DNA from: Ailurus styani
Lineage: Eukaryota; Chordata; Mammalia; Carnivora; Ailuridae
Length of the DNA: 64,000 nucleotides
NCBI GenBank assembly: GCA_002007465.1
Contig: LNAC01000019.1
Coordinates: forward strand, 3,284,236 to 3,348,235
Direction: 5' to 3'
Shown: piece after piece, positions 11,270 to 24,105 of the stretch
How the letters are laid out: the number at the start of each line of letters is the position of its first letter
How positions within the stretch are numbered: position 1 is the stretch's first letter
Position numbers and translations under genes: made by a program
The notes under the pieces: model-generated
What the model was told of the DNA's origin: nothing
Database searches by the model: none
The model's input: the letters and a program-made list of their open reading frames with translations, nothing else

Positions 11270-12989
11270 GTGGGGATTATATAGTCCATCAAAAAAGAAT
11301 ACCAAAATAAGTTCACAGGTTAAGGACAAAACTGGCTAATACCTACAGGGTAATAAGACCATAATGTTTGTGGTTGTTTTTTCTACTAGACAGAAATTAC
11401 TTCTGTATCTATTGGACAATACTGTGTAAGTTAGCATGTAATTTCTGAGTCCGAATTACTAGTAAATAGAAGTCAAACAAAGGTATATCCCTCTAGGTAA
11501 TTAAATAATCCTTGGATTGGCCTGTTAGACAATGCTCCAGGGTGACAACTGCAAGTTTTGGTCAATTGTCATGAAGTGAGTGCTGTGGACTCTTTGGTTC
11601 ATGTGAATGAGATTAGGTCTAAGAGGAGCCTCAGAGCCCTACTCTAAGGGAATAGTGTTGGGAGGGGGGCTCCCTGATGACCTTTAGCCTGGAGAAGACT
11701 TAGTGTGGGGACCCAAATGCTCACCTTGGCATTATTCTTAAATTGTAGGTTTGAGGCAATAGTTGAAGAGTATAGAGATTTTATTTACACCACTCAAAAG
11801 AAGCAGTTAAAAGGCCATCATAAGGATGATGATCATAAAAGGCAGGAGGGGTGAGTTGCTTTAAGGGGAAGGCAGGGCGACAGTGGAGGTGGTTTGGGAT
11901 CATTTCTAAGAGAACTTCCTTGTTGTGAAAGAGCTTCATCCAGGTCAGTGCGTGCCTTCAGAAAAAGAACATTGCCTCTCTGTGGGTTCTCTGGCCAAAG
12001 CACAGCCATCGTAGCCTCACCTCACTGGTGAACAGAGGGGGTCACACTTCAGGTGAGTTTCTGTCATTCTGTAAAAGTTAAGTGATTGCCTTTTAATTAA
12101 AAAATAAAAAGCACCTTTTCTAAGACTTAATGTTCAACATCCTAGAGACAGACACCTAAGAGGTCAGTCTTGGTTTCTGTGTAATCACAATAGTTGCTGC
12201 AGCAAAACCTTTTGACAACATTTTCTATTTAAAAAAAAAAAGAGAATTCACTTAAGTTTTGCCTTTTTAACTAATATTAGAGAGGTATATTTATGGTTTT
12301 TACGGCTTTGTTGTTGTTTTGTCATTATTTGGAGGTTTTGGGGGGCTTCTTTATAAGTGACTAAATCTCAGTGTCTGAGATTTGACACTTTTTTTTCCTT
12401 CCCACTAAAGCCATTGAAATATATTCACCCAGTCATTCACATCAGAGGTGTAAATGGATTTTTCTGAGGTTTTTTTTTAAGAGCCAATCAAAGCCATTCA
12501 CTTTGTGACTTGACTTCTTCAGGTGTTGCAATCAGAAAGCTTAACACTCCATCCCAATTGCAAGGATGCTAAAACTATGTCTTGACCTTGAATCTGCAAG
12601 CAGAGGGGTAACATCTTTTGCTAGAATTGCTCATCTACCACCTCTTTGGTTTTATCCATTTACATAGGACTTACTGGGGAAAGAGAAAAGAGATGATCAA
12701 ATTGAGCCTTCTATATACCTGAGAGAAAAGAACATGTTTATTTGACTTTCCATCTCCTAGTGATTGTTACTGTTACAGTTTACATTTCAGCTCACCCTTT
12801 TTACCATTGATATTTGTAAAAACCTGACTTTAAAAAAATGTATCAACCGTGTCACACAAAGGCTGATTTCTCAATTTGTTTCATGTCATCAAAAAGACAT
12901 ACTGAGTTTGAAGCTCCTCTCAGGTTTACTCTAAAAATATAACCCTGAGGAAATAGGGTAAGACTACAAAGATTTTATTTACACCATTC

Positions 12990-13200
12990 AGGCTCACAGA
13001 CTGTGGAGTCAGGGAGATAGAGATTGAATTCCCATCATTGCCTCTTCCTACTTCACTTGGTATCACTGAGACTCAGTTTCCTTCCGTAGGAGATGGGGAT
13101 AATAATAGTACCTACCCCATACAGTTGTTGTGAGAGTTCCATAAGATAACATTCATGAAGTCCTTAACACATAAATGTTGGCTATTAGTATTTTGACAAT
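12990..13200 (+). repeat. MIR SINE
   Basis: GACTGTGGAGTCAGGGAGA, GAGACTCAGTTTCCTTCCG, GGGGATAATAATAGTACCTA, TTGTTGTGAGAGTTCC and CACATAAATGTTGGCTATT in MIR order. Confidence 0.87.
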
Positions 13201-13689
13201 TATTTTAATGACTCTGCTAAAGCTTATGGTGTTCTTGTCATGATTAATGGCATTGTGACTGACTCACTTCCTAATACAATTGAAAAACAGATTTCAGCAC
13301 AGTATAACAATTCATTCTTAATTAATGAAATCGAATAAACATTTTGAGAAAATAATGAAGAATCTTGAATCCCGAATTAGACAACACATCCTATTTGCCA
13401 GGAAATTTTTAATATTTTAGGAACAATTACCGTTAAGTCTTTGGAAGGATTGCAAAGAAACTATTGTGTGTTGGGAACTATACACTTGAAATATTTCAAC
13501 AGGAAAACCTGCAGATAATAGTGCTCTGCATTCCAAAGTAGAGTCATCTTTAAGAATTGGTTATCACCTTGAGAGGAAGATCATACAGCAACTAATCACT
13601 ATATATATGTCAAAGCAGAACTCTGTGGAAAACTGTACTGATTGCTGGAACTTGCCACCCGGGACCAGTGGCACAAGGGAGTCAGTTCT

Positions 13690-13835
13690 AGATTTGGGGC
13701 TGGGCAAAGAGGCTCAAATCCAGGTTTTGCCTTTGCCATTTATTTTCTGTATGACTTTGGGCTGTTTGGTTGGCTTTCTTGAACCTCTATTGCCTCATCT
13801 ATAAAATGGGCCTATGATGTAACCTACCTACTTCA
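13690..13835 (+). repeat. MIR SINE fragment
   Basis: CAAATCCAGGTTTTGCCTTTG, TATGACTTTGGGCTG, TTGCCTCATCTATAAAATGG and ATGATGTAACCTACC in MIR order. Confidence 0.75.
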
Positions 13836-14284
13836 ATAGGGGAGAACCAAGTTTTAGAACATGCTACATGAAAGTGCTGAAGCAAAATGCCATTAATGGT
13901 CCTGGTATTATTACTAATATTTTTAGTATTCCACTGTGGCAAAGGAAAATTAGTGGTCACCAGGAAGAATGTGGGTCCCCATGTACTTGTAAGATGCCAG
14001 TGTGGCTTCACCTTCTCTAATATAAGACAATGTCCTTCAAGTGGTGACAATGCTCAACCTTCATCCTAGTTGAAAATTCTAATCCCATCACAGATACCAT
14101 ACCTTGTTTCTTTGAGTATAATTAGTGCTGTTGGTGTTTCATAATTAGCATTAATACAAGTTTCTACTTTCTTTTATCTGGATATAGGTGAATTGATAGA
14201 TAACAGGTAAAACTGGTTAGCTTATAAGCTAAGTCCAATTTTTTCTCTATATATGAAATTATTTACCACCTCACTGTACCTTTA

Positions 14285-14550
14285 CTTGACGTTCTCTAGT
14301 AGTTTGCCATTGTTGATCAGATCAACCTCAGACTCCCTCTTCTGGCCACGAGGTCCTTGGTGACCCGGTTTCTGATGCCTCCACTTCATACATTCTTCCC
14401 ATCCTGCTCAACTTTGTATAGCTTCGTGAATTCCCTTCCCTCTTCCTGGAACATCCTTGTTTTCCTTTCTACCAGATCAGTTTCCACTAATTCTTCTAAT
14501 TAATGGAACAGTACCTGTCATATAAGTGGACATTCAATAAATGTTTAGGC
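14285..14550 (+). repeat. L2 3'-end relic
   Basis: CTTCCCTCTTCCTGGAACATC, then CAGTACCTGTCATATAAGTG and ACATTCAATAAATGTTTAGG fit a diverged L2 3' UTR. Confidence 0.55.
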
Positions 14551-15138
14551 AAATTGACTTGAAGTCAGATGGCTCCCACGTAGACTGAAATAGCCAGATA
14601 TTTTCATTTCTGCGTGGTCTTGTAAAGTTTGGAATTCTTCTTGAAGTCTAAGTATACTCCATATCATTGAAGGACAGATAGCTCTTAAAATTACTTTGGC
14701 ATTTTGCACATGTAGCTCTCTTAAAGGTGCTGATGAGAACCTGTTTTGTAGACACCAATAGAATTGATAAGCCACAATACATATTTTAATAAATTAAAAA
14801 ATATAACACTTATATTCGTTGTTGCCAGCTGTAGAAGTTTGCACAATAAAGAAGCATTTATTCTATTATTTAACTATAAAACAAACTCATGGGTGAATCT
14901 TCACATGTGGTATATTGCCTAAGAAAGTCATAGAAACAATGTTCATATAAGGTAGCCTGCCCCTCTTGGGCCACATCCAAAAAGAATTTAGTTACTGTAA
15001 TGATGAAAGGATTTCATATAAATACCAAAAGGACTTTTTTCCAAAGGTAATGAAGTGGTCCCAGACCTTAGGCCCTGGGCACAGTATAGTCTCTGTCTGT
15101 CTCTTTCTCTCTCACACCATACACGTGCATGTATGCGT

Positions 15139-15147
15139 ACACACACG

Positions 15148-15181
<34 letters not shown>

Positions 15182-15183
15182 CA
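15139..15183. repeat. (CA)n microsatellite
   Basis: About 20 CA units with G and AA interruptions. Confidence 0.95.
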
Positions 15184-16064
15184 GACTCTTCGGAATTTTA
15201 AAGTTCCAAGTAGAATTCATTAATAAAAATATGAAACGCTTTTTCTGTATAAATCATAATGAAGTGTTGAGAGATAAAGGAAGAACTAAGAGGGGCGAAT
15301 AATCAACTGCGGCTCTAAAACTGAAGTCTGTCATGTTAACTCCCAACTCAAACACCTAGTTTTAAAAGATTTACCTTCAAGAAACCTAAAAGCTTGTATC
15401 CTGCCTCATTGACAACAGCCTCAAACTGTTTCCTGTCATTGCAGAAAACAAATCTTTTGCTCCTTTCTGCCTAGGGAAGGCAGAGGGACCGAGGTGGTCC
15501 TGTGTGGCTGAATTAGATGAAAGACTTGCCTTCCACCATGGAGACGTGGAGTCTAATCAAGTGAAATGAGTTTTGAGATCCCAGCTCATTTCCTAGGGGA
15601 GATCGGTTCACATTACAAAATCACGACATCTCATTCATCACAACTGACGTGGTCTTTGCTCAGGAGAGGACCCCAACTGGGACTGAACCACCTGTCTTCT
15701 CTTGAAAGGGGGCACTTTATCCAAGTTAGAGTTGAAAGCCTTGGAGTGAGAAGGCTTGCCAGCTTCACCCGAGTGATACATATGCAACATTGAAGGCAAC
15801 TTCCATTTTAAAAAGGGCAGACGAGTTTAAGGAAGATTGGTGGTTATACTTTTAATGGTACCAAATACAAATAATTGTAATAGAGATTCTAAGGCTTTAT
15901 GGTAGGGAGAGCCAAGACTGGGGCTCCCTCATCTTTATCACCTAGATTTTATTAAACGGAGGTGAGAAGGATCAACATTTCCATTCATCAGAGTTTAAAA
16001 TGGCAAAGAAAGTGTCCTGCTTTCCAGGCTGATAAATGATCATCATCTCTTTTATTTCTTTCAG

Positions 16065-16100
16065 GGCATCGTTATAACACCCCTGCTACTGCTGCTTTTT
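16065..16100 (+). CDS. SLC10A7: SLC10A7 internal coding exon, 36 bp
   Basis: Translates in phase 0 to GIVITPLLLLLF, a hydrophobic stretch forming part of one transmembrane helix of the SLC10 fold. The acceptor is a pyrimidine-rich run ending TTTCTTTCAG at 16064 and the donor is GTGAGT at 16101. The exon is exactly twelve codons, so skipping it would delete twelve residues without a frameshift. It is very short for a vertebrate exon and is followed by an intron of about 18.5 kb. The match to SLC10A7 is certain because the next exon continues the protein directly ([11 protein letters not shown]). The preceding exon is not in the window. No change from the human sequence is seen as far as I recall it. 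Confidence 0.93.
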
Positions 16101-16424
16101 GTGAGTATTTTGATGTTGTCTTTAATATCTTTTATTAAAAGCCATCTACAACCCTTTAAGAAAGGGCATTAGAATAAAATGGAAATTTGAATCCTTTCAC
16201 ACCACTTTGCATCATATTTTGAACTGTTCTTCCAGTTGAACTATACCAAATAATAACGTGTCGCTATGAAGGATCTCTGTGGCCTCATGATCCAAGGACA
16301 GCATCAGAGCCCAGTTATTAGGCCTCTGACTCCAGGGCTAAATCATTAATTATTGCAAATTAATGACCTTGTGACATAGGTCACAGATATATGCTCTCTC
16401 TTTTCTCATTAGTAAAACCAAAGT

Positions 16425-16590
16425 GATTGCTAGTGACCCAGTGTTTGATGGGAAGAGCCAAGGACCAGAGGACCAGAGAAAACTTAGATTCCAAGGCTTA
16501 TAGTAACTGGCTTTCTCACTCTGGGGAATGCTGCCTCAATTTTTCCATCTGTCGAATGGGAAACAATAACACTTACCTAGGCTGTATGCC
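16425..16590 (+). repeat. MIR-like fragment
   Basis: TTTTTCCATCTGTCGAATGG, GAAACAATAACACTTACC resembles the MIR core, about 330 bp downstream of the 36-bp exon. Confidence 0.5.
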
Positions 16591-18124
16591 AGGGATAATG
16601 AAATGTGCTTCAGAAATAAAAAATACCAGTTACTGGTTAACTAAACAAAAATTGTTCTGAAAATGAGAACTGCTAATTGTCTTATTTCTTTTGGCGCTAA
16701 GCATATGAGAAATTAGATGAAAGATTATAATAGAAATTAATGTTATCTCATGCTGAGAAAAGCATATGTAATCATGAATGATACCTAAAATATTTTATGA
16801 ACTGTGCATTTTTCATACACAGCATTTCCCAAATATAAATCACTCCACTCATCACTGAAATGGAGTTGGGGATCGTTTCTGGGCGTGAAATGTAGCTGTT
16901 TGACTAGCACTATTTGTCAGTGAATTAAAACTGTGGGGAAAATTTATTTAATTATAGTGTAATTACCCAAGTTGGAATTCAATTAGAGTAATAGTGTGAG
17001 GGACTTCATTTCTTACAAGCTGTGCAGGAAGTGGAGAGGGAGAGATGCCCTCCTAAACAGTTGGATTCTGCATCTTTCATGAAAGACATTACCTTCAAGT
17101 AATAAACCTCAGCTTCCCCATCCCTTCTGAAATGCTGGCTCCATGCTGACAAGGTTAAGAAGAGTCAAATCATCAGATCACTTCGCTCAGCATAACAAAC
17201 CTCATTAATTTGGATTCTACCAATTCAGAATTCGCAGTGAGTTCCATTAATACTGAAGTGAATATTGATTTGCATTCACTTGGAAGAAAAGTCTTGGTAT
17301 GTGCCTAATCGCTCACTAGATGTGAGGAGCTGGGATCACCCCTCAGTGATCTTTCTGAGGACTTGGATCACGATTTCTGAGGGGGCAGCCCTCAACAGGT
17401 GCAGGATGCTGGCCAGTCTGAGGGCCCCTCAGAAGACTAGTGGAAAGCACAGTACATGGTTATGGAGTGCAGGTTTTCTCCACTGCAGAAGAGTGGCATC
17501 TCTTCCTTGTGTGACTCTTTTAAGATGAGCTGGGGAGAAGCCACGGCCACAACTGTGGGGCTGAGACCTAGGATAGCACTTTGAGTGTCTCGGAGTCTGG
17601 AATCTCTTAGACCCTGTTTCAGCTCATGACTACACAACCAGATGACTCCTTTTCTCCTTCTCCTGCACATTTCCAGCCATAACAAGAAATGTTCTCAGCT
17701 CGTTAACATAATGATATCACACTGTTGCCAACTTTTCCCTACTCTTAGACCCAGAGGCAGGTGAGCTTTAGTTGGTTCAACATTTTAAAATAATAGATCT
17801 ACAAAAATAATGAAAGAGACCCCAAGACCCTCAACTTCAAAGTTTAATGCTTCCCCTCTGAGCTAACTCACTAGGCTGTCCCAATAGCTTCGATGACATC
17901 ATCACACAACATCAATAGATACGTCTAGGTTACATGACCTTATGTCACATGCATGGCATATAACACTTTTTGTCTGTTAGGGTTGTCATGCATTTCACAA
18001 AGCAAGGTCATTGCTTAAACATTTGAATTACCAGGCTTCATTTACTGCATAGGACGAAAACCTGAGCAATTTAAATTGGAACACATTCCATAAAAGATGT
18101 AGTGTTTTCTTATCAGCACCCCTG

Positions 18125-18558
18125 GTTTGGGTTGAATTATGTCGTCCCAAAAGATAGGTTGAAGTTCTAACCACTACGACATCAGAATGTGACCTTATTT
18201 GGAAATAAGGTCATTGGAGATATAATTATTTAAGATGAAGTCATACTGGTGCAGGGTGGACCCTTAACCCAGTAGTGGTGTCTTTACAAGAAGAAGAGTC
18301 AGACCCAGAGGGAGAATGGCAGGTCATGATGAGGCAGAGATTGGAGGGATGTGCAGACAAGCCAAGGACCACGAAGGACTGCTGGCAGATATCATGGCTG
18401 GAAGAGACAAGGAGGAATTTTCCCCTACAGATTTCAGAGGGAGCCCGGCCTTGCTTGATTTCAGACTTAAAATTTCCAGAACTGTAAAACAAATTTCTGT
18501 TGTTTTAAGCCACCCAGTTTGTGGTATTTTGTTAGAGAAGCTGAGGAAACTAATACAA
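18125..18558 (+). mobile_element. MaLR solo LTR (MLT1-like)
   Basis: Classic order: TTGAATTATGTCGTCCCAA, GACCTTATTTGGAAATAAGG, TAATTATTTAAGATGAAGTC, GTCTTTACAAGAAGAAGAG, CAGAACTGTAAAACAAATTT and GTTTTAAGCCACCCAGTTTG, ending GAAACTAATACAA. Old non-autonomous ERVL-group LTR with no internal viral genes nearby. The overlapping 80-89-codon open frames are artefacts of it. Confidence 0.85.
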
Positions 18559-18989
18559 CCCTGCAAAATTGAATTATCTCTTTAAAATCACATCTTGAAA
18601 ATGGAAATTTCTAAATGTTCAGGTGCAATAGCTAGTAAAGGCCATTGTTACTGATGGAATCTCAGTTCTCTGTATTCTTGACCTCTCCTCAAAATGTCCC
18701 CCTTCACCGTCTTGCTCCAACTGAAACCTGTCCTCTGATTCATGTTTCTGCTACAGGCGTCTTTCATATCACTGAGCCTTGAAATGGGGTAAGGTGTCTC
18801 TCTTGTACCTCATTACCCATTCCAGATCATCTCCCATACCTTCTTCATAAAATATTCTCATTCCTTTGAAGGTTATGCCAATATACGTATATCACCTGCT
18901 ACTGCTTCTTATTGTAATTATCAGTAGAACCCAGGTCACTCACTGAGTCCAAAAAACATTAGCACCTTCCCATTGTCTTTTTTTAAATT

Positions 18990-20030
18990 GTATGTTTAGA
19001 TTAATTCTTGGAGTTTTTCAATATTCACATAATTGATCCTCCTTTTACTCTGGCCTCTAAATTCTTGACCTCTTCTCTAGTAGGAATGCCTTCCACCTCA
19101 TCTCAGCCAATCGCCCCTATAGTCACACACACTCTTGACTTTATTACTGCCAATAACAGCATCCTTACAAACTCCCCTTTTGAAATGTCTTCTCTTACCA
19201 ACAGCTCCTATCTTTCTGACTTAGTCCCCAAATTAAAAATTCTTCAGACCTGCTAGAATGTCCAGTTTATTTACCTTACCACCTTAACAAAGCCTCTAAC
19301 CTACTCTACCCTTACTCCCTTACCCTCACATCCTATCTTACCTAGATCTCATGTTCCATCATTATAATTACTGTATTGCATATGCCATCAACAACCTTAC
19401 TCATCTCTTACTGCTTCATATATGCATGGCAAAGTGCCAGGCCTGCTTAAATCCAACTCTGTACCTTCCTGCATGTGTACCTGAACATGGCTGGAACATG
19501 CACTCGCATGCTGACTGGTCTCATTTGAATTCATGACAACTAACTGTGCCCCTGGTGATCCTACTGCCTTCCCCTAATTAAGCCTCATTCCTACTCTCTA
19601 GAGAATCATTTCATACCTTCTCCTTGCTTCTCAAATCTCTGATGCCTCTTCTCTTTTTTCATCTCATCTGATGCAGAAAGGAAATTAGCCCATGAGGAAA
19701 TTAGAAGCAATCAGAAATTTTATAAGATCCCACCTACCTTCATCTATATTCTTTGTCTTTCCTCTTGTTTCTGTAGATGAACTGTCTTTGCCCTCATCTA
19801 AGGCCAATCCCTCCTGTTGTGTTATCTCTTATTGCCTACTTAACAATATGATTCACACAGACTTCCCTCTTTCTCCTATATTATCAAATTTTTTATCTCT
19901 GCTGGATCATTTCTATTAACATGTAAGTATTTTGTAATATTACATATCTTAAAAATTAAATCTCTCCTTATCCTACCTGCTATCCATTTCTGTCCTCTGT
20001 TTTATAGCAAAATTACTCAAAAAAGTTATT
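18990..20030 (+). mobile_element. L2-type LINE relic, ORF2 5' half
   Basis: The + frame encodes FFNIHIIDPPFTLASKFL and ...THTLDFITANNSIL, like the end of the L2/CR1 endonuclease domain (FNIH...LASQFL, HTLDLVI). Further on, LEAIRNFIRSHLPS and FPLSPILSNFLSLLDHFY fit the linker before the reverse transcriptase. It stops near TTTATAGCAAAATTACTC, just before the RT would start. Heavily decayed. Confidence 0.6.
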
Positions 20031-21970
20031 TAAATTTATTCATCATTCATTCAATAATAAGTATTGAGTTCTTCTTATATGCTAGGCACTTTCTTCCAAG
20101 GATATAGCAATGAGCAAAGAGATACATCTTTGCTCTTGTGGAGGTTATTTACTAGTAGAAAGGAACAGCGAACATTTAAGTGAAAATATAATTATAAGAT
20201 GAGTGGTACATACTGAAGAGAATAAAGTGAGGAGGGGAATAAGAAGTACCTGGGTTGGGAGAATTGCTGTTTTAAATAGAGCAGTCAAGGGTGGGACTCA
20301 CTGAGAAAATGATATTTGAGGAAAGGCCTAGAGGAGATAAGGGAGCCTTCTGATGCCTTCTGATGGTAGAGTGTTCCACGTGGAAGGAATAGCAAGTGGA
20401 AAAGTCCTGAGAGTGTGCATGGTGTCCTTAAGGGATAGTGAGCAGGCTGGTATGGCTAGAACGCAGTGAGCAAGGAGGAGAGTAGATGGAGATGAAGTCA
20501 GAGTCACAGCAGGCGCCAAATGATGTAGGAACTTTCAGTCCTTTGTTAGGGACTTTAAATTTTAATTTGAGAGAGAACAGGAAACCATTAAAAGAGTTTT
20601 GATAAGAGAATAGAATGTTCTGGCATATCTTTCCAAAGGATAATTCTGGATACTGGGTTGAGAATAGATTGTCAGGAGCTAATGGTGGAGGCAGGAAGAG
20701 CTGGTGGAGACAGGAAGAGCAATTAGAAAGCTAGTACAGCATCCTGACAAGAGATGGTTTAGCTTGGACCAAGGTGGTTGAGTAAATCTGGTGGAAAGTA
20801 GTCGAAAGTAGAACTTGAGAGAACCAAAAGATTCAGTAAAGGTTATGAGGGAACAGAAGCGTCAAGGATGACAAAGTCTGTGCAACTAGAAGGATGGAGG
20901 TACCATTTACTAAGATAGAGAAGACTGCAGGGTTGAGCAGTTTAAAGGAACTCATAAGAAGCTCAGTATTGCACATATTTGGGTAAAGATGTCTTTGAGA
21001 CATCCAAGTAGAGAAGTCAAGTAAGCCCTTGACTATATGAGTCTGGAATTCAGGGGAGGGGTCTGGATGAGAGATACACATTTGGGAGAGGTCAGCATAG
21101 AAATGGATTTGCAGTAAGACAGAATGAGATTACTGAGAGAGTAAAAAAGGAAAGCTATCAGTGTACTGTCTTCTAGGGCATTCTAATGTTAAGAAGTCAG
21201 CAAAGACTACCAAGGATTTCCAGTTTGTTTAGGAAGAACACCAAAAGGTTTTGGTGTCCTAGAAGCTATTAGAGAATGTGTTTCAAAAAGGGGAGAGTGG
21301 TCAACTACTTCAAATAGTGGTGATAGTTCAGATAAAATGAAGTCTGAGAATCAACCACTCGTTTTAACAAGATGGAGGTCACTGGGGACCCTAACAAGAG
21401 CTATTTCAGCAGAGATGTGGAGGTAAATGCCTAAAGTCAGTTCAAGAATGAATGAAAAATAGTTAAAGACAGTGATAATCACTAACTCTTTTGAGGCATT
21501 CTGCTGTAAAGGATGCAGAAAATGGGACAGAAACAAAGTTAATGTAGGATCTATTTTTAAGTTGGGAAAATTACTAGGATATTTGTATTGATACATTAAT
21601 TCAGTTAGAGAAGAAACAATTCATATGGAAAAAAAAGAAGGGAAAATTTGTGGACCCCTGTCCTTGAGTAGGAGAAAGAAGGTGAGTTTTAGTGCACAAA
21701 GGGAGAGTATGGCCTCCTAAGCACAGACCGTTCATCCATAGTAATAGGAGGGAAGCCATGGTACAATGGCAAAGATGCAAGTAAATTGGTTCATGTAACT
21801 ATAGGATCCTCTTATGATTGTTTATATTTTTCCAGTGAAACAGCAAGTGAAGTTAGGGGTGGAGGACAAAAAAAAGACAAGAAGGTTTTGGAGATTCGAT
21901 GAGAGAAGCAAAGATACGAAATAGTTCTGCTGGAGAGTGAATGGAATGGGCTAAGATAATTGGAGGCTCT
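20030..21970 (-). mobile_element. L2-type LINE relic, RT region to 3' end, antisense
   Basis: The left edge, TTCATTCAATAATAAGTATT, is the reverse complement of an L2 3' end. Continuing rightward, GTGTTCCACGTGGAAGGAAT and GGCTGGTATGGCTAGAACGC are antisense L2. The minus strand encodes PDPSPEFQTHIVKGLLDFST and WMSQRHLYPNM, matching the L2 RT region after the catalytic box. At about 21240-21450 antisense RT-palm sequence is recognisable. Broken by stops; extinct. Confidence 0.8.
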
Positions 21971-21994
21971 AGTAGCACCAAGAACCATCCTGAG

Positions 21995-22375
21995 TCTTTA
22001 CACTTGGCATTGGCTCAACCTGGATTTTCCCCTCAGATATCCACATGGCTCTTTCCTTCACTTTTATCTCTGGTCTCCAACCAAATGACATTTTAGGGGA
22101 GAATCCTTTCCTAACTACTTCATGTGAAACAATATACCCTCTCTCCACCAATCTTTCCCCACCTATCATCCTTAATTTTTCTTTTTAGCATTTATTATCA
22201 CATGACATCTTCATCATTTGTTAGCCAGTTTATTATCTATCTTCCCAGCTAGAACATAAGCATCACAGAAAAGCAGGGACTTTATCTGTTTTGGTCACTG
22301 CTGTAACCCCAATGCCCAAAATAGTGCTGATCCATGGAAGCCACTGAAAAACATTTTTTGAATGGCTGACTGGTA
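21995..22375 (+). mobile_element. L2 3' UTR relic
   Basis: TTTCCCCTCAGATATCCACA, CCTTTCCTAACTACTTCATG, CAGCTAGAACATAAGCATCA, GCAGGGACTTTATCTGTTTT and CACTGCTGTAACCCCAATGC follow the L2 3' end. Confidence 0.75.
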
Positions 22376-22389
22376 GAGGAAAATGTTTC

Positions 22390-23150
22390 TGTACTCACAG
22401 CACTTCTGACACCAAATGTGTGTGATTTCCACACCAAGCAATTCTCCAGTTTTCTGTGGATACCAAGTGAGTGTCCTGCATTTTTGACTGTGCAGAGCAC
22501 AGACCCCACAGGTAAAGGGCTCAGTCCCACAAGACTGCCCCCCACTTCCGGCACCAATGGCAAGTAGTGGGTTTCCAAGATACCCACACTTCTATCTGAT
22601 TTGACTTCAGCTCAGGAGATCCCATGACCCCCTCCCCAGGTTTGATAATTTGCTATTATGGCTCACAGAACCCAGGAAAATATTTACCTGCTACTACCAG
22701 TTTATTATAAATGATATTATAAAGAATACCTGGAGTCCTGGAATCAACCCCTGCATCGGGCTCCCTGCTCAGTGGGGAGTCTGCTTCTCCCTCTGCTCCT
22801 CCCCTTGGCTCATGTCCATTATCTGTCTCTCTCAGATAAATAAATAAAAATCTTAAAAAAAAAAGAATGCAAACGAAAAGGATGCAGAGGTACATAGGGC
22901 AAGGTCTAGAAGAGTCCCCCAGTGCAGGATCTTATGACCCCATGGAGTTTGGGGCTATACTAACCACCTGCATGTGGATGCATTCACCAATCCAGGAATT
23001 CTCCAAACCCTCTGTGCCAGGAACTGGGGACAAAACCCAAATGTTATAGTAAAAGATGCTCCTATCACCCCTATGACTCAGGAAATTACAAGGTTTTGGA
23101 AGTTCTAGGATGAAGACCGAATATATAATATTTCTTACTGTATCACATCT
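22390..23150 (+). mobile_element. LTR relic (ERVL/MaLR-group, family unresolved), split by a SINE
   Basis: ATTATGGCTCACAGAACCC, then after the SINE GGTACATAGGGCAAGGTCTA, CCCCATGGAGTTTGGGGC, GTGGATGCATTCACCAATCC and GACTCAGGAAATTACAAGG fit a mammalian LTR I recognise only at the group level. No viral coding sequence is attached. Confidence 0.5.
22737..22863 (+). mobile_element. CanSINE, 5'-truncated
   Basis: Starts at CCTGGAATCAACCCCTGCAT, lacking the tRNA head, and ends AGATAAATAAATAAAAATC plus A-run. AAAGAAT on both sides (near 22722 and 22862) is a short target-site duplication. Confidence 0.88.
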
Positions 23151-23317
23151 CAGATGGACAAATGTGCTGAATGCATCTGTCCTAAGAGTTGGGTTAGGAC
23201 TGCTTTTAAGAGTGGTATTTCCTCGTTACATGCTCCACCGTCAGGCATTCATTCCTTTATTTTAAAGCCATTTTGAAGGTACTGTCTTCACTTTCCCTCA
23301 CAGTCTGTGTGTAGAGA

Positions 23318-23515
23318 GATAGCATGGTATGGTGAGAAGGCATAAAAATATGGTTCAGTCTGCAGCCAAATTGTTGTGCAACAGTGGATTTTCCTTAATC
23401 CTTCTCAGCTTCAGTTTTTTCCTCTGTAAAATGAGGATTACGGTCAGAGTTAATATATGTGAAAGCATGCTGTAAGCTATAAAGAACCATGCAAGTGCTA
23501 ATTATTTACATTTGA
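23318..23515 (+). repeat. MIR SINE
   Basis: GATAGCATGGTATGGTGAGA, CTTCAGTTTTTTCCTCTG, TAAAATGAGGATTACGG and GAACCATGCAAGTGCTAATT in MIR order. Confidence 0.8.
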
Positions 23516-23999
23516 TGCCTTAGAAAGGAAAATAGAAAATAATTCCAGGAAGGATGTCAAGATTTTGCAGAAATGCTTATCTGAGATGCAGCAACAGTCC
23601 AACTAGCCCAGAACTTAATGGTGGGCTGAGCCTTAAAACTTAACCTTTAAGATTATACAATCATTTATAGTCTATAATCTTATAATCTATATGTAAATAA
23701 ATCCAGTGTTTACTGTGGCTGATCATGAGAGCAGTAAAACTCTTCCTGCAATATCACCATTTGCTCCTAAGATTTAAAGTGCTTTTATATACACTACCTC
23801 GATTTTCTTGATAATATACTGCTGATATTGGCAGGGGCAGAATTATTGTCTTTATGTTATCAGTAGATATGCACCAGTCTATGGAGTTCTATTGTAAGGA
23901 CAAATTAAGCCTTAACCAGCTTTTACAACTGCACTTGTCTTTCATTACTTGGAATTCCATGTTAATTTTCCTTACAGAGCAATGTTACAAGCGGTAAGC

Positions 24000-24105
24000 A
24001 TCCACTAGATTTGGAAGTTCTGCCAGGCCAGGAACCAGGCATGCCTTATTCACTGCCTTATCTCCAACGCCAAATATTCAATAAATATTTGTTGGAAGGA
24101 GGGGA
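24000..24105 (+). repeat. L2 3'-end fragment
   Basis: GCCTTATTCACTGCCTTATC, TCCAACGCCAAATATTCAAT and AAATATTTGTTGGAAGG resemble the L2 terminus. Confidence 0.55.

Larger units (their letters stand above)
1..16064. other. SLC10A7 intron, 5' part of window
   Basis: No gene besides the SLC10A7 intron. Recognised repeats (listed separately) cover about 185-310, 548-1450, 2640-3115, 3205-3340, 3670-3795, 5104-5475, 6731-6774, 7020-7975, 8946-10124, 10575-11270, 12990-13200, 13690-13835, 14285-14550 and 15139-15183. The remainder (1450-2640, 3800-5100, 5480-6730, 7980-8940, 11270-12980 and 14550-16064) looks like single-copy AT-rich intron with nothing I can name. Short open frames in it lack family resemblance and splice support. 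Confidence 0.8.

Noticed and set aside
14966..15223. CA-repeat frames encoding histidine/threonine or cysteine/valine runs
   Set aside because: Translation of a (CA)n microsatellite; the same holds at 28703-29004 and 59336-59634.
18241..18585. Four overlapping 70-89-codon frames
   Set aside because: All lie largely within the MaLR-type LTR; LTR sequence without viral genes.
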